This document shows, piece by piece, positions 42,423 to 54,140 of a stretch of DNA of 64,000 bases (its first letter is position 1; each line of letters begins with the position of its first letter). Location: the NCBI RefSeq assembly GCF_015163665.1, contig NZ_JADEUG010000012.1, positions 38,634-102,633 of the forward strand, written 5' to 3'. The position numbers and the translations under genes are program-made. The notes beneath the pieces are model-generated. The model saw nothing but the letters and a program-made list of their open reading frames with translations. It made no database searches and was not told where the DNA came from. This DNA is from Xenorhabdus sp. BG5. GTDB lineage: Bacteria > Pseudomonadota > Gammaproteobacteria > Enterobacterales > Enterobacteriaceae.

Positions 42423-42716
42423 TTATTTAGGTAGACTAATCCTGCGTTCTTCTGATGGACGGTAGAGAACTAACATTTTGCCAATGATTTGCACGTTATG
42501 TGCACCCGTTTCACGAACGATCGCTTCAGCGATCAAAGTTTTTATTTCACGGTCTTCGCCTGCAACTTTGACTTTGATAAGCTCGTGATGCGAAAGAGTT
42601 TGTTCGATTTCAGCCAACACACCTTCGGTTAACCCATTGTTGCCGATCATAACGACAGGCTTTAATGAATGAGCGAGACTTTTCAGGTATTGGATTTGTT
42701 TCTTGTTAAGAGTCAT
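42423..42716 (-). CDS. yhbY: Ribosome assembly RNA-binding protein YhbY
   Basis: YhbY is a 97-residue CRS1-YhbY (CRM) domain protein associated with pre-50S particles. The family motif region LKPVVMIGNNGLTEGVLAEI contains the conserved GxxG RNA-binding loop. It continues with LSHHELIKVKVAG and VRETGAHNVQIIGKMLVLYR. The E. coli protein is also 97 residues. The ATG at 42716 is divergent from rlmE across 133 bases, as in enterobacteria. Confidence 0.95.
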   Translation of the reverse strand: MTLNKKQIQYLKSLAHSLKPVVMIGNNGLTEGVLAEIEQTLSHHELIKVKVAGEDREIKTLIAEAIVRETGAHNVQIIGKMLVLYRPSEERRISLPK

Positions 42717-42849
42717 CGTTTTTTTGCTTAGTTGGGATTGAAAACGATATATTCTACCGCCATCTCATATCTATCACCATAAAAGTGTGGTGTGATTTGA
42801 TAAGAGAGCGCAAAAAATAAGGCACCTATTAGTAAAGTTGGAAAGAACA

Positions 42850-43479
42850 ATGGCCAATAAAAAACGCTCAGCAAGCTCAAGTCGCTGGTTACAGGAACAT
42901 TTTAGTGATAAATATGTTCTCCAGGCGCAGAAAAAAGGGCTTCGCTCTCGCGCTTGGTTTAAACTTGATGAGATACAGCAAAGCGACAAAATCTTTAAAC
43001 CGGGCATGACCGTTGTTGATTTAGGCGCTGCTCCAGGTGGGTGGTCTCAGTACGTAGTGAGTCAGATTGGTAATAGTGGGCGAGTCATTGCTTGCGATCT
43101 TTTGCCGATGGATCCGATAGTTGGAGTCGATTTCCTGCAAGGAGATTTTCGTGATGAGCTGGTATTGAAAACATTACTTGAGAGAGTTGGTGATAATAAA
43201 GTCCAGGTCGTCATGTCGGATATGGCTCCTAATATGAGTGGAACCCCCGCGGTCGATATTCCCCGATCCATGTATCTGGTTGAATTAGCGTTGGATATGT
43301 GTCGTGATGTGCTGGCCCCTGGGGGTAGTTTTATTGTCAAAGTATTTCAGGGAGAGGGCTTTGATGAATACCTGAGGGAAATACGCTCCCTTTTTGCGAA
43401 GGTAAAAGTTCGTAAACCAGAATCTTCGCGGGCACGATCACGTGAAGTATACATTGTAGCGACAGGGCGGAAAGTGTAG
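42850..43479 (+). CDS. rlmE: 23S rRNA (uridine-2'-O-)-methyltransferase RlmE (FtsJ/RrmJ)
   Basis: RlmE methylates the 2'-O of U2552 in the A loop of 23S rRNA, needed for late 50S assembly and induced by heat shock. The SAM-binding motif [15 protein letters not shown] is near residue 58, and the catalytic tetrad can be traced in [11 protein letters not shown] (K38), SDMAPNMSG (D124), VKVFQGEGF (K164) and REVYIVA (E199). The ATG at 42850 gives 209 residues, equal to E. coli; an alternative start at 42838 adds only four residues. ftsH follows 48 bases downstream, as in the E. coli heat-shock operon. Confidence 0.97.
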   Translation: MANKKRSASSSRWLQEHFSDKYVLQAQKKGLRSRAWFKLDEIQQSDKIFKPGMTVVDLGAAPGGWSQYVVSQIGNSGRVIACDLLPMDPIVGVDFLQGDFRDELVLKTLLERVGDNKVQVVMSDMAPNMSGTPAVDIPRSMYLVELALDMCRDVLAPGGSFIVKVFQGEGFDEYLREIRSLFAKVKVRKPESSRARSREVYIVATGRKV

Positions 43480-43527
43480 TACCCTGACTACTATTTGTTA
43501 ACACAGTTGTAATATGAGGTTAATCCC

Positions 43528-45447
43528 TTGAGTGACATGGCGAAAAACCTGATTCTCTGGTTAGTCATCGCAGTTGTCTTGATGTTATTGTTCCAGAGTT
43601 TTGGTCCCGGCGATTCTAGTGGTCGTAGGGTTGATTACTCTAATTTCATCAATGAGATATCGCAGAATCAAGTAAGCGAAGTACGTATTTCGGGTCGTGA
43701 CATTGATTTCACTAAGAAAGACAACAGTGGAAAATACAGCACTTATATGCCAATTCAGGATGAAAAGTTGCTGGATACCCTGCTTAATAAGCAGGTAAAA
43801 GTTGTTGGTGAACCACCAGAACAGCAAGGCCTGTTGGCGACCCTCTTTATTTCATGGTTCCCAATGTTACTGCTCATTGGCGTCTGGATCTTCTTTATGC
43901 GCCAAATGCAAGGTGGTGGCGGTAAAGGAGCGATGTCTTTTGGTAAAAGCAAAGCTCGGATGTTGACGGAAGATCAGATCAAAACCACGTTTGCCGACGT
44001 TGCGGGTTGTGATGAAGCAAAAGAAGAAGTGGGTGAATTGGTTGAGTATCTGCGTGAACCTGGCCGTTTCCAAAAACTGGGTGGTAAGATCCCGAAAGGC
44101 ATCCTGATGGTTGGTCCTCCAGGTACGGGTAAGACATTGCTGGCGAAAGCTATTGCTGGCGAAGCGAAAGTCCCTTTCTTCACCATCTCTGGCTCTGATT
44201 TTGTTGAAATGTTTGTTGGTGTTGGTGCTTCCCGTGTTCGTGATATGTTTGAGCAGGCGAAAAAAGCTGCGCCATGTATTATCTTTATTGACGAAATCGA
44301 TGCAGTGGGTCGTCAGCGTGGTGCGGGTCTGGGTGGCGGACATGATGAACGTGAACAGACATTGAACCAAATGCTGGTTGAGATGGATGGCTTTGAAGGT
44401 AACGAAGGCATTATTGTTATTGCAGCGACTAACCGTCCTGATGTTCTCGATCCAGCTTTGTTACGTCCTGGCCGTTTTGACCGTCAGGTCGTTGTTGGCC
44501 TGCCAGATGTTCGTGGCCGTGAGCAAATCCTGAAAGTTCATATGCGTCGCATCCCGCTGGATACTGATATTGATGCATCGGTCATTGCGCGTGGTACACC
44601 CGGTTTCTCTGGCGCAGATTTGGCAAACCTTGTGAATGAGGCAGCTTTGTTTGCGGCTCGCGGTAACAAACGCGTTGTTTCCATGGTTGAGTTCGAAAAA
44701 GCCAAAGATAAGATCATGATGGGTGCGGAGCGCCGTTCAATGGTTATGACGGAGGAACAGAAAGAATCCACGGCATACCATGAAGCAGGACATGCCATTA
44801 TTGGTCGTTTGGTTCCAGAACACGATCCCGTGCATAAAGTGACGATTATTCCGCGTGGCCGTGCGTTGGGTGTGACGTTCTTCTTGCCAGAGGGCGATCA
44901 GATCAGTGCAAGCCGTCAGAAGTTGGAAAGCCAAATTTCAACCTTATACGGTGGCCGGTTAGCGGAAGAAATTATCTATGGTGTAGATAATGTTTCTACA
45001 GGTGCGTCCAACGATATTAAAGTGGCGACATCTATTGCGCGTAACATGGTGACACAGTGGGGCTTCTCAGAAAAACTGGGACCATTGCTGTATGCGGAAG
45101 AAGAGGGTGAAGTTTTCCTCGGCCGTTCGGTTGCCAAGGCTAAACATATGTCTGAAGACACCGCGCGTTTAATCGATCAGGAAGTGAAGGCTATCATCGA
45201 TCGTAACTATGTACGTGCTCGTCAGATTCTGATGGATAATCTGGATATTCTTCACTCAATGAAAGATGCATTGATGAAGTATGAAACTATTGATGCACCG
45301 CAGATTGATGATCTGATGAATCGTACAACAGTACGCCCACCAGCAGGTTGGGAAGGTGATAAGAACGGCGGTAATAGCAATAACCGTCATAACACCTCAT
45401 CTCCGCAGCAAACTTCAAAGCCTGCGGATGGTAATCCAACCGCATAA
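43528..45447 (+). CDS. ftsH: ATP-dependent zinc metalloprotease FtsH
   Basis: FtsH is the membrane-anchored AAA+ protease that degrades LpxC, RpoH, unassembled membrane proteins and others, and is held by HflKC, also encoded in this window. Two transmembrane helices (about residues 8-24 and 100-122) frame a periplasmic domain. The AAA module has Walker A GPPGTGKT, Walker [12 protein letters not shown] and the second region of homology [18 protein letters not shown]. The zinc site is HEAGH near residue 420. The start is TTG at 43528 with GAGG eight bases upstream; an ATG at 43537 would be too far from that site. The C-terminal 40 residues are Asn/Ser-rich. Confidence 0.97.
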   Translation: MSDMAKNLILWLVIAVVLMLLFQSFGPGDSSGRRVDYSNFINEISQNQVSEVRISGRDIDFTKKDNSGKYSTYMPIQDEKLLDTLLNKQVKVVGEPPEQQGLLATLFISWFPMLLLIGVWIFFMRQMQGGGGKGAMSFGKSKARMLTEDQIKTTFADVAGCDEAKEEVGELVEYLREPGRFQKLGGKIPKGILMVGPPGTGKTLLAKAIAGEAKVPFFTISGSDFVEMFVGVGASRVRDMFEQAKKAAPCIIFIDEIDAVGRQRGAGLGGGHDEREQTLNQMLVEMDGFEGNEGIIVIAATNRPDVLDPALLRPGRFDRQVVVGLPDVRGREQILKVHMRRIPLDTDIDASVIARGTPGFSGADLANLVNEAALFAARGNKRVVSMVEFEKAKDKIMMGAERRSMVMTEEQKESTAYHEAGHAIIGRLVPEHDPVHKVTIIPRGRALGVTFFLPEGDQISASRQKLESQISTLYGGRLAEEIIYGVDNVSTGASNDIKVATSIARNMVTQWGFSEKLGPLLYAEEEGEVFLGRSVAKAKHMSEDTARLIDQEVKAIIDRNYVRARQILMDNLDILHSMKDALMKYETIDAPQIDDLMNRTTVRPPAGWEGDKNGGNSNNRHNTSSPQQTSKPADGNPTA

Positions 45448-45468
45448 CGAGGCTAATAATCTTATATT

Positions 45469-45495
45469 AAACCCCAGGCTTGTCCTGGGGTTTTG
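45469..45495 (+). terminator. Intrinsic terminator between ftsH and folP
   Basis: AAACCCCAGG (45469-45478) pairs with CCTGGGGTTT (45484-45493) around CTTGT and continues into T. It stands only 20 bases before folP, so it should reduce heat-shock read-through from ftsH into folP-glmM. Confidence 0.85.
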
Positions 45496-45513
45496 ACATT
45501 AAGGCACCTAGCG

Positions 45514-46374
45514 ATGAAACTGACAGCCAGAGGCAGCGCCCTCAATCTTTCCTGCCCACAAGTGATGGGGATTTTGAATGTCACTCCTGATTCCTTCTCT
45601 GACGGTGGAACCCATAATACTTTTAACGCAGCATTGAAACATGCCGCCAGGATGATCAAAGAAGGAGCAACCATTATTGATGTGGGAGGAGAGTCGACTC
45701 GTCCTGGAGCGAATGAGGTAAGTGGGCAGGAAGAACTGGATCGTGTTATTCCGGTGATTGAGGCGCTGGTACAACGATTTGATGTCTGGATCTCTGTTGA
45801 TACCTCAAAAGCTACTGTTATGCGGGAATCAGCCAAGGCGGGAGCGCATATTATCAATGACGTCCGTGCGTTGCAGGAACCTGGAGCACTTGATGCGGCA
45901 GCACAAAGTGGTTTGCCAATCTGTCTGATGCATATGCAGGGGCAACCTCGCACAATGCAAACAGAACCTCACTATGAAGATGTTGTGTCGGAAGTGAAAA
46001 CCTTTCTGATACAGCAAATTGAGCGCTGTGTTGCTGCGGGTATCGCAAAAAACAACCTGATTCTTGATCCTGGCTTCGGTTTTGGTAAGAACTTATCGCA
46101 TAATTATCAGTTATTGGCTTACTTGCAAGAATTCCATCATTTGGGATTACCTATTCTGGCGGGGATGTCCCGTAAGTCTATGATTGGCCAATTACTTGAT
46201 ATGCCGCCGCAAGAGCGTGTGGCAGGAAGCGTTGCTTGTGCTGTGATTGCAGCCATGAAAGGTGCCCAGATTATCCGTGTGCATGATGTAAAAGAAACCG
46301 TTCAGGCAATGCAAGTCGTTCATGCAACTCTGTCCGCGTCTGCCAACAACACTTGTACGGAATTCGGTATCTGA
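45514..46374 (+). CDS. folP: Dihydropteroate synthase FolP
   Basis: FolP condenses p-aminobenzoate with 6-hydroxymethyl-dihydropterin diphosphate in folate synthesis and is the sulphonamide target. The TIM barrel begins VMGILNVTPDSFSDGG near residue 17 and carries IIDVGGESTRPGA, DTSKATVMRESA, LILDPGFGFGK and GMSRKSMIG, the pterin- and pABA-binding loops. I use the ATG at 45514 (MKLTARGSALNL), giving 286 residues (282 in E. coli); an upstream open start at 45493 lies inside the terminator. The gene is followed by glmM in the usual order. Confidence 0.97.
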   Translation: MKLTARGSALNLSCPQVMGILNVTPDSFSDGGTHNTFNAALKHAARMIKEGATIIDVGGESTRPGANEVSGQEELDRVIPVIEALVQRFDVWISVDTSKATVMRESAKAGAHIINDVRALQEPGALDAAAQSGLPICLMHMQGQPRTMQTEPHYEDVVSEVKTFLIQQIERCVAAGIAKNNLILDPGFGFGKNLSHNYQLLAYLQEFHHLGLPILAGMSRKSMIGQLLDMPPQERVAGSVACAVIAAMKGAQIIRVHDVKETVQAMQVVHATLSASANNTCTEFGI

Positions 46375-46487
46375 AAAGAATACATGTCCATAAAATACAT
46401 ATTCAGAAAATATATCGTTTTTAAAGAACATGATGTCAGCAAAAAACGCTGAGAGCAGAAAATTCGTTCAGCAAAGGAAAGAAATTT

Positions 46488-47825
46488 ATGAGTAACCGTA
46501 AATATTTTGGCACTGACGGTATCCGTGGCAAAGTGGGGAATACCCCAATTACCCCTGACTTTGTATTGAAACTTGGTTGGGCTGCGGGAAAAGTGCTGGC
46601 GCGTCATGGTTCTCGCAAAATCATTATTGGTAAAGATACCCGAATATCAGGTTATATGTTGGAATCTGCTCTGGAAGCTGGACTGGCCGCAGCGGGATTA
46701 TCAGCATCTTTTACCGGCCCGATGCCAACTCCTGCCGTGGCGTATCTGACACGTACTTTTCGTGCAGAAGCTGGCATTGTCATTTCCGCTTCCCACAACC
46801 CTTACTATGATAACGGTATTAAATTCTTCTCCATCGATGGAACTAAATTACCGGATGATGTTGAAGAAGCGATTGAAGCGGAAATGGAAAAGCCTCTGAC
46901 TTGTGTAGAATCTGCTGAGTTGGGACGGGCAAATCGGATAGTTGATGCGGCGGGTCGTTACATTGAATTTTGTAAAGGGACATTCCCTAGTGAACAAAGT
47001 TTAAATGGATTGAAAATTGTTTTGGATTGCGCCAATGGTGCGACCTACCATATTGCCCCGAATGTGCTCAGAGAGCTGGGAGCGGAGGTTATTGCCATTG
47101 GTTGTGAACCTAATGGCATCAACATCAATGAAGAATGTGGTGCAACAGATGTTCATTCATTGCAACAGCGTGTATTGGAAGAACAAGCGCACGTTGGTCT
47201 GGCATTTGATGGCGATGGTGACCGCATCATTATGGTTGATCATTTGGGGCAAAAAGTTGATGGCGATCAGATCCTTTATATCATTGCGCGTGAAGCGTTG
47301 AGACAAGGTCAGCTACGTGGCGGTGCAGTGGGTACGTTAATGAGCAATATGGGGCTGGAGTTGGCACTGAAACAGCTTGGTATTCCCTTTGAACGTGCGA
47401 AAGTTGGCGATCGCTATGTGCTGGAGAAATTGCAGGAAAAAGGCTGGCGTTTGGGCGCAGAAAATTCAGGCCATGTGATTTTGCTAGACAAAACCACAAC
47501 AGGAGATGGCATTGTTGCTGGATTGCAAGTCTTGAGTGCAATGGTACGTAATAATATGAGCTTGCATGATCTGTGCAGTGGTATGAAACTTCTGCCACAA
47601 ATTTTGGTTAACGTTCGCTTTGCAGGTAATGTCGATCCTCTGCAATCAGAATCAGTGCTTGAAACCGTAAAATCAGTTGAGACTGAATTGAATGGTCGTG
47701 GTCGCGTTCTGCTGCGTAAATCAGGTACAGAACCATTGATTCGTGTCATGGTGGAAGGTGAAGATGAAAAGCAAGTCACGGCATTGGCGCATCGTATTGC
47801 TGATGCGGTGAAAAAAATCGGTTGA
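46488..47825 (+). CDS. glmM: Phosphoglucosamine mutase GlmM
   Basis: GlmM converts glucosamine-6-phosphate to glucosamine-1-phosphate for UDP-GlcNAc, needed by both peptidoglycan and LPS. The phosphoserine loop [16 protein letters not shown] has the active serine at residue 102. The metal loop is [13 protein letters not shown], the sugar-binding loop is GAENSGHVI and the phosphate-binding site is [12 protein letters not shown]. It is 445 residues, equal to E. coli. AAGGAAAG precedes the ATG. It lies between folP and secG as in enterobacteria. Confidence 0.98.
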   Translation: MSNRKYFGTDGIRGKVGNTPITPDFVLKLGWAAGKVLARHGSRKIIIGKDTRISGYMLESALEAGLAAAGLSASFTGPMPTPAVAYLTRTFRAEAGIVISASHNPYYDNGIKFFSIDGTKLPDDVEEAIEAEMEKPLTCVESAELGRANRIVDAAGRYIEFCKGTFPSEQSLNGLKIVLDCANGATYHIAPNVLRELGAEVIAIGCEPNGININEECGATDVHSLQQRVLEEQAHVGLAFDGDGDRIIMVDHLGQKVDGDQILYIIAREALRQGQLRGGAVGTLMSNMGLELALKQLGIPFERAKVGDRYVLEKLQEKGWRLGAENSGHVILLDKTTTGDGIVAGLQVLSAMVRNNMSLHDLCSGMKLLPQILVNVRFAGNVDPLQSESVLETVKSVETELNGRGRVLLRKSGTEPLIRVMVEGEDEKQVTALAHRIADAVKKIG

Positions 47826-47902
47826 TTTGTTGATTTTTCACCCGATCAGCGTCAGGATTTAAAATTAATCTTGCGTGTATGATACGCTTTGGTTAGTATT
47901 CA

Positions 47903-47945
47903 CACCCGCTCAATAAGTTAATTTTTCTAATTTTGTGAGCGGGTG
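47903..47945 (+). repeat. Inverted repeat between glmM and secG
   Basis: CACCCGCTCA (47903-47912) and TGAGCGGGTG (47936-47945) form a 10-bp perfect stem across a 23-base AT-rich loop. No U-run follows. It is in the glmM-secG intergenic region and may be a processing or attenuation structure. Confidence 0.6.
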
Positions 47946-48004
47946 ATGCAACATAACGTCGCTATGAAATTGTGGTAAACACCACGAGGAAACGGGTACA
48001 ACAT

Positions 48005-48343
48005 ATGTATGAAGCTCTTTTAGGTATATTCTTGCTGGTTGGCATCGGGCTAATAGCTCTGGTTCTGCTACAGCAAGGTAAAGGTGCTGATATGGGTGCT
48101 TCTTTCGGCGCGGGTGCATCTAACACGCTGTTTGGTTCATCGGGTTCCAGCAATTTTATGACCCGCATGACGGCTGTTTTTGCCACGTTGTTCATTGTTA
48201 TCAGTCTGATTCTTGGTAATATGACCAGCAACAAGACAAGTTCCGGCAGTAAATGGGATAACCTTGTCGAACCTGTAAAAGTTGAAAAACAGGCAGAAGT
48301 TCCGACAACGCCAGCAAAACCAAATAGTGATATCCCACAGTAA
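48005..48343 (+). CDS. secG: Protein translocase subunit SecG
   Basis: SecG is the third core subunit of the SecYEG channel and assists SecA-driven translocation. Two transmembrane helices (about residues 2-21 and 53-72) flank the conserved cytoplasmic loop LQQGKGADMGASFGAGAS. The C-terminal tail is hydrophilic and proline-containing, ending SDIPQ. The ATG at 48005 (MYEALLGIFLLVGIGL) gives 112 residues (110 in E. coli); an open frame from 47972 lacks a family N-terminus. It is followed by tRNA-Leu, as in E. coli. Confidence 0.96.
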   Translation: MYEALLGIFLLVGIGLIALVLLQQGKGADMGASFGAGASNTLFGSSGSSNFMTRMTAVFATLFIVISLILGNMTSNKTSSGSKWDNLVEPVKVEKQAEVPTTPAKPNSDIPQ

Positions 48344-48428
48344 CATTCAGTAACAGAATTGAAATAGGGTTGTTGATTTTAACAATGAGTTTAGATAACC
48401 ATTAAAATAACAAACCTATAAAATCAGT

Positions 48429-48518
48429 GCCGAGGTGGTGAAATTGGTATACACGCTACCTTGAGGTGGTAGTGCCTAAACAACGGGCGTACGGGTTCAA
48501 GTCCCGTCCTCGGCACCA
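48429..48518 (+). tRNA. leuU: tRNA-Leu (anticodon GAG)
   Basis: The acceptor arms GCCGAGG and CCTCGGC pair fully, followed by A and an encoded CCA (48516-48518). The anticodon loop reads CTTGAGGTG, giving GAG. A long variable arm (class II) and the TTCAAGT T-loop are present. It is nearly identical to E. coli leuU and in the same place after secG. A TATAAA at 48417-48422 could be its -10 element. Confidence 0.97.
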
Positions 48519-48531
48519 TTAATCTAGAAAC

Positions 48532-48560
48532 TTGCGTTTTTAGTATTATCAGCGTAAGAT
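48532..48560 (+). promoter_or_regulatory. Sigma-70 promoter of metY
   Basis: TTGCGT (48532-48537) and TAAGAT (48555-48560) are spaced by 17 bases, 16 bases before the mature tRNA start. A GCCACG segment just downstream is compatible with a stable-RNA type discriminator. Confidence 0.65.
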
Positions 48561-48576
48561 TTGCCACGTTTTCGAA

Positions 48577-48653
<77 letters not shown>

Positions 48654-48752
48654 CTTCTTAACAACCTATACCTTTTCAATAGTAATGATTCAGTAGCCAT
48701 TGAGATATCTATCCTGATTTGACAGGTTGCTTTGAAAGGTATAAAAAAGAAG
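48654..48752 (+). repeat. Extended inverted repeat downstream of metY
   Basis: CTTCTT with TATACCTTTTCAA (48654-48679) is complementary to TTTGAAAGGTATA with AAGAAG (48731-48752) apart from a few unpaired bases. It follows the tRNA 3' end directly and precedes the metY terminator, so the tRNA precursor would carry a long hairpin tail. Confidence 0.6.
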
Positions 48753-48796
48753 TAGGTTGAGACCGCTGGCAGTAAATAGGGTCCAGTTGCATAAAG

Positions 48797-48817
48797 CCCC
48801 GAGTATCGGGGTTTTTT
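48797..48817 (+). terminator. Intrinsic terminator after metY
   Basis: CCCCGA (48797-48802) pairs with TCGGGG (48806-48811) around GTA, followed by six T. Confidence 0.92.
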
Positions 48818-48822
48818 GTTAT

Positions 48823-48861
48823 TTGACAGCAGAACTACTGGGCTAATATAGCCCTTTTTTT
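48823..48861 (+). promoter_or_regulatory. rimP upstream promoter-like element and attenuator hairpin
   Basis: TTGACA (48823-48828) is followed at 17 bases by ATATAG (or at 15 by TAATAT). The same bases build the hairpin GGGCTA-ATA-TAGCCC (48840-48854) with seven T directly after (48855-48861), just 18 bases before the rimP start. It can be a promoter, a second terminator that attenuates read-through from metY, or both. A terminator-like motif upstream of rimP is known in enterobacteria. Confidence 0.6.
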
Positions 48862-48878
48862 ATGTCTTGGGGGTGGGC

Positions 48879-49331
48879 TTGTCCACATTAGAGCAAAAAT
48901 TAACAGAGATAATTTCAGCACCAGTTGAAGCTTTGGGTTTTGAATTAGTTGGCCTGGAGTTTATTCGCGCTCGTGTATCGACGTTGCGAGTCTATATTGA
49001 TAGTGAGGAGGGTATCACTGTTGATAATTGTGCTGATGTTAGCCACCAGGTCAGTGCAGTGCTTGATGTTGAAGATCCGATTCCAGGGCTTTATAACCTG
49101 GAAATATCTTCACCAGGGCTTGAGCGTCCACTGTTTAAGGCTGAACATTACCAGCGTTTTATTGGTGAAGCAGTCAGTTTGGTTTTACGCATGGCAATGC
49201 AGAACCGTCGCAAATGGCAAGGTATCATCAAGGCAGTTGATGGTGAAATGATTACGGTTACGGTGGATGGAAAAGACGAAGTGTTCGCACTGAGCAACAT
49301 CCAGAAAGCGAACCTGGTACCCCACTTTTAA
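48879..49331 (+). CDS. rimP: Ribosome maturation factor RimP
   Basis: RimP assists 30S assembly. The N-terminal alpha/beta domain includes [20 protein letters not shown] and DCADVSHQ-type text (here [20 protein letters not shown]), then [13 protein letters not shown] and an SH3-like C-terminal domain ending [14 protein letters not shown]. The start is TTG at 48879 ([12 protein letters not shown]) with GGGGGTGGG upstream; a TTG four codons earlier (48867) is open too. It has 150 residues, equal to E. coli. It heads the rimP-nusA-infB-rbfA-truB operon. Confidence 0.95.
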   Translation: MSTLEQKLTEIISAPVEALGFELVGLEFIRARVSTLRVYIDSEEGITVDNCADVSHQVSAVLDVEDPIPGLYNLEISSPGLERPLFKAEHYQRFIGEAVSLVLRMAMQNRRKWQGIIKAVDGEMITVTVDGKDEVFALSNIQKANLVPHF

Positions 49332-50861
<1,530 letters not shown>

Positions 50862-50886
50862 ATAAACTGTAGCAGGAAGGAACAGA

Positions 50887-53655
50887 ATGACAGAGGTAAC
50901 CGTTAAAATACTGGCAGAAGAGATCCAGACATCGGTGGAACGTCTCATCCAGCAATTTGCTGATGCTGGCATTCAGAAAACCGCAACTGACTCTGTTTCC
51001 CAGAAAGAAAAAGAAGCTTTGCTGGCCCACCTGAACCGTGAACAAGGCGGTTCTGGCGGTCAGCCAGGTAAATTGACACTACAGCGTAAAACGCGCAGTA
51101 CACTGAACGTTCCTGGCACCGGTGGCAAAAGTAAATCGGTAGCGATTGAAGTCCGCAAAAAACGCACATATGTAAACCGCGATACCATTGAACAGGTTAA
51201 AGCGGAAGAGCAGGCAAAGCGTGAAGCGGAAGAGCAGGCTCGGCGCGAGGCAGAAGAGAAGGCGCGGCTTGAGGCTGAAGCGAAAAAACTCGCGGAAGAG
51301 CAAGCTAAACGTGAAGCTGAAGAAAAGGCAAAACGTGAAGTGGAAGAGAGCGCTCGACGTGAAGCAGAAGAAAAAGCCAAACGTGAAGAGGCTAAACTGT
51401 CTCAGCGTGAGGCGGCGGAAAAAGAAAAAGTGACTAAGCAACATACCGAAAACAATCAAAAATCAGTTCAGAATCAATCTGCTGCGCTAAATGAAAAAGC
51501 GCGTCGTGAGGCTGAAGCTGCAACTTTAAAACGTAAAGCTGAAGAAGAAATGCGCCGTAAGGTGGAAGAGGAAGCAAAACGTGTTGCAGAAGAAGCGCGT
51601 CAAATGGCAGAAGAGAACAAGGACAAATGGTCTTATGATTCTGATAACAGTGACAATAGCGACTACCACATAACCACTTCCCGCTATGCCCGTGACGCGG
51701 AAGATGAAAATGACGCCAAAGTAGAAGGCGAACGTCGTTCCCGCTCCCGTGGTGGTAAATCCCGCCAGAAGAAGAATAATAAACATTCTGAATCGAAAGC
51801 TGATCGCGAAGAAGCGCGTGCAGTGGGTCGTACCAAAGGTAAGCAACGTAAGCCTAGTGCTTTACAACAGATCTTCACGAAACCTGTTGCCGCGGTTAAC
51901 CGCGACGTTGTGATTGGTGAGACAATTACTGTTGCTGAATTGGCTAACAAAATGGCCGTTAAAGGTGCTCAGGTCATTAAGACCATGATGAACATGGGCG
52001 CAATGGTCACCATCAATCAAGTGATCGACCAAGAAACCGCGCAACTGGTTGCCGAAGAAATGGGGCACAAAGTTATCCTGCGTCGTGAAAACGAACTGGA
52101 AGAAGCGCTGATGAGTGATCGTGATACGGGTGAAACACAGGCAGAATCTCGTGCGCCAGTTGTGACCATCATGGGGCACGTTGACCACGGTAAAACTTCT
52201 CTGCTGGATTATATCCGTTCCACTAAAGTGGCTTCTGGAGAGGCGGGTGGTATTACCCAGCACATTGGTGCGTATCATGTGAAAACTGAAAAAGGCATGA
52301 TCACTTTCCTGGATACCCCAGGCCATGCTGCGTTTACCTCCATGCGTGCACGTGGTGCAAAAGCAACAGATATCGTTGTTCTGGTTGTCGCAGCGGATGA
52401 TGGTGTGATGCCACAGACCGTAGAAGCTATCCAGCATGCTAAAGCGGCCAACGTACCTGTTGTTGTTGCGGTGAACAAGATTGATAAACCAGAAGCTGAT
52501 CCGGATCGCGTGAAGAATGAATTGTCGCAATACGGCATCATTTCAGAAGAATGGGGCGGTGAAAACCAGTTCATCAATGTATCTGCTAAAGCTGGTATTG
52601 GTATCGATGAGTTGTTGGAAGCCATTTTGCTTCAATCTGAAGTGCTTGAACTGAAAGCGGTACGCACTGGTATGGCGAATGGTGTGGTCATTGAATCCTT
52701 CCTGGATAAAGGCCGCGGCCCAGTTGCAACCATTCTGGTTCAATCCGGTACGCTGAACAAAGGCGATATCGTTCTGTGTGGCTTCGAGTATGGCCGTATT
52801 CGTGCAATGCGTAACGAGCTTGGTCGTGAAGTGACCTCGGCTGGCCCGTCTATTCCGGTGGAAATTTTGGGTCTGTCCAATGTGCCATCTGCGGGTGATG
52901 AAGCAACGGTTGTTCGTGATGAGAAAAAAGCGCGTGAGGTGGCCTTGTATCGTCAGGGTAAATTCCGCGAAGTGAAAATAGCTCGTCAGCATAAAGCTAA
53001 GCTGGAAAACATCTTCGCTAACTTAGAAGAAGGCAAAGTATCTGAACTGAACATTGTTCTGAAAACGGATGTTCAAGGTACATGTGAAGCAATCAGTGAT
53101 TCACTGCTGAAATTGTCTACTGATGAAGTTAAAGTGAAAATCATCGGTTCTGGTGTGGGTGGTATCACTGAAACTGATGCGACGCTGGCTGCGGCATCTG
53201 AAGCAATTATTCTGGGCTTTAACGTTCGTGCTGATGCTTCTGCACGCCGTATCATTGAAAACGAAAGTCTGGATCTGCGTTACTACTCCGTTATCTATAA
53301 CCTGATTGATGAGATTAAACAGGCTATGAGCGGAATGTTGGCACCAGAATACAAGCAGCAGATCATGGGTCTTGCCGAAGTCCGTGATGTATTTAAGTCA
53401 CCGAAATTTGGTGCGATTGCGGGTTGTATGGTGACAGAAGGTTCCATCAAGCGTAATAATCCGATCCGCGTACTGCGTGATAACGTTGTTATTTACGAAG
53501 GTGAATTGGAATCCTTGCGTCGCTTTAAGGATGACGTTAACGAAGTCCGTAATGGTATGGAATGTGGTATTGGTGTGAAGAACTACAATGATGTTCGCGT
53601 TGGTGACATGATTGAAGTCTTTGAAGTGATTGAAATTAAACGCTCTATCGATTAA
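50887..53655 (+). CDS. infB: Translation initiation factor IF-2
   Basis: IF-2 is the GTPase that brings fMet-tRNA to the 30S subunit; metY, the gene for that tRNA, lies upstream. The N-terminal IF2_N domain is followed by a long charged region of tandem K-R-E-A-E-E units (about residues 95-240), then a second IF2_N domain near residue 340 and the G domain with GHVDHGKT (about 425), DTPGH and [10 protein letters not shown]. Domains II, III and the fMet-binding C-domain follow. It has 922 residues, 32 more than E. coli, mostly from the repeats. Internal starts for shorter forms are possible but not resolved here. Confidence 0.98.
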   Translation: MTEVTVKILAEEIQTSVERLIQQFADAGIQKTATDSVSQKEKEALLAHLNREQGGSGGQPGKLTLQRKTRSTLNVPGTGGKSKSVAIEVRKKRTYVNRDTIEQVKAEEQAKREAEEQARREAEEKARLEAEAKKLAEEQAKREAEEKAKREVEESARREAEEKAKREEAKLSQREAAEKEKVTKQHTENNQKSVQNQSAALNEKARREAEAATLKRKAEEEMRRKVEEEAKRVAEEARQMAEENKDKWSYDSDNSDNSDYHITTSRYARDAEDENDAKVEGERRSRSRGGKSRQKKNNKHSESKADREEARAVGRTKGKQRKPSALQQIFTKPVAAVNRDVVIGETITVAELANKMAVKGAQVIKTMMNMGAMVTINQVIDQETAQLVAEEMGHKVILRRENELEEALMSDRDTGETQAESRAPVVTIMGHVDHGKTSLLDYIRSTKVASGEAGGITQHIGAYHVKTEKGMITFLDTPGHAAFTSMRARGAKATDIVVLVVAADDGVMPQTVEAIQHAKAANVPVVVAVNKIDKPEADPDRVKNELSQYGIISEEWGGENQFINVSAKAGIGIDELLEAILLQSEVLELKAVRTGMANGVVIESFLDKGRGPVATILVQSGTLNKGDIVLCGFEYGRIRAMRNELGREVTSAGPSIPVEILGLSNVPSAGDEATVVRDEKKAREVALYRQGKFREVKIARQHKAKLENIFANLEEGKVSELNIVLKTDVQGTCEAISDSLLKLSTDEVKVKIIGSGVGGITETDATLAAASEAIILGFNVRADASARRIIENESLDLRYYSVIYNLIDEIKQAMSGMLAPEYKQQIMGLAEVRDVFKSPKFGAIAGCMVTEGSIKRNNPIRVLRDNVVIYEGELESLRRFKDDVNEVRNGMECGIGVKNYNDVRVGDMIEVFEVIEIKRSID

Positions 53656-53687
53656 TACCATTATTTATTAATAAATTCATTCCATTC

Positions 53688-53710
53688 TTGGGGGGCTTTA
53701 TGCCCCCCAA
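53688..53710 (+). promoter_or_regulatory. Hairpin between infB and rbfA
   Basis: TTGGGGGGC (53688-53696) pairs perfectly with GCCCCCCAA (53702-53710) around TTTAT. There is no U-run after it; it ends 20 bases before the rbfA start. It is more likely a 3'-protecting or translation-tuning hairpin than a terminator. Confidence 0.7.
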
Positions 53711-53729
53711 AATGTCAGGAGATATAACA

Positions 53730-54140
53730 ATGGCAAGAGAATTTAGCCGTACTCAGCGCGTTGCACAGGAAATGCAAAAAGAAATTGCCATCATTTTACA
53801 GCGTGAAATCAAAGATCCCCGTATCGGAATGGCGACAGTCTCTGGTGTTGAGGTTTCCCGCGATCTGGCTTATGCCAAAGTATTTGTCACCTTTCTGAAT
53901 GTGCTGGTGGACGGGCATGATTCAGAGATGGTTAAAGAAGGTATCAAGGCATTGAACGAAGCCTCTGGTTTTATTCGTTCCCTGCTGGGTAAAGCGATGC
54001 GCCTGCGTATTATTCCTGAACTGACATTCTCTTATGACAGTTCTTTGGTGGAAGGGATGCGTATGTCGAATTTGGTTAGCAACGTCGTTAAAAATGATGA
54101 GAAGCGTCGCGCATCTGCGGATCACAATGAGGAAAAATGA
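53730..54140 (+). CDS. rbfA: 30S ribosome-binding factor RbfA
   Basis: RbfA is a KH-type 30S maturation and cold-shock factor. The frame begins [20 protein letters not shown] and contains [29 protein letters not shown] and [19 protein letters not shown], which form the KH fold with its AxG kink. I use the ATG at 53730 with CAGGAGA upstream; an open frame from 53688 coincides with the infB-rbfA hairpin. It has 136 residues (133 in E. coli). Its stop overlaps the truB start. Confidence 0.97.
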   Translation: MAREFSRTQRVAQEMQKEIAIILQREIKDPRIGMATVSGVEVSRDLAYAKVFVTFLNVLVDGHDSEMVKEGIKALNEASGFIRSLLGKAMRLRIIPELTFSYDSSLVEGMRMSNLVSNVVKNDEKRRASADHNEEK

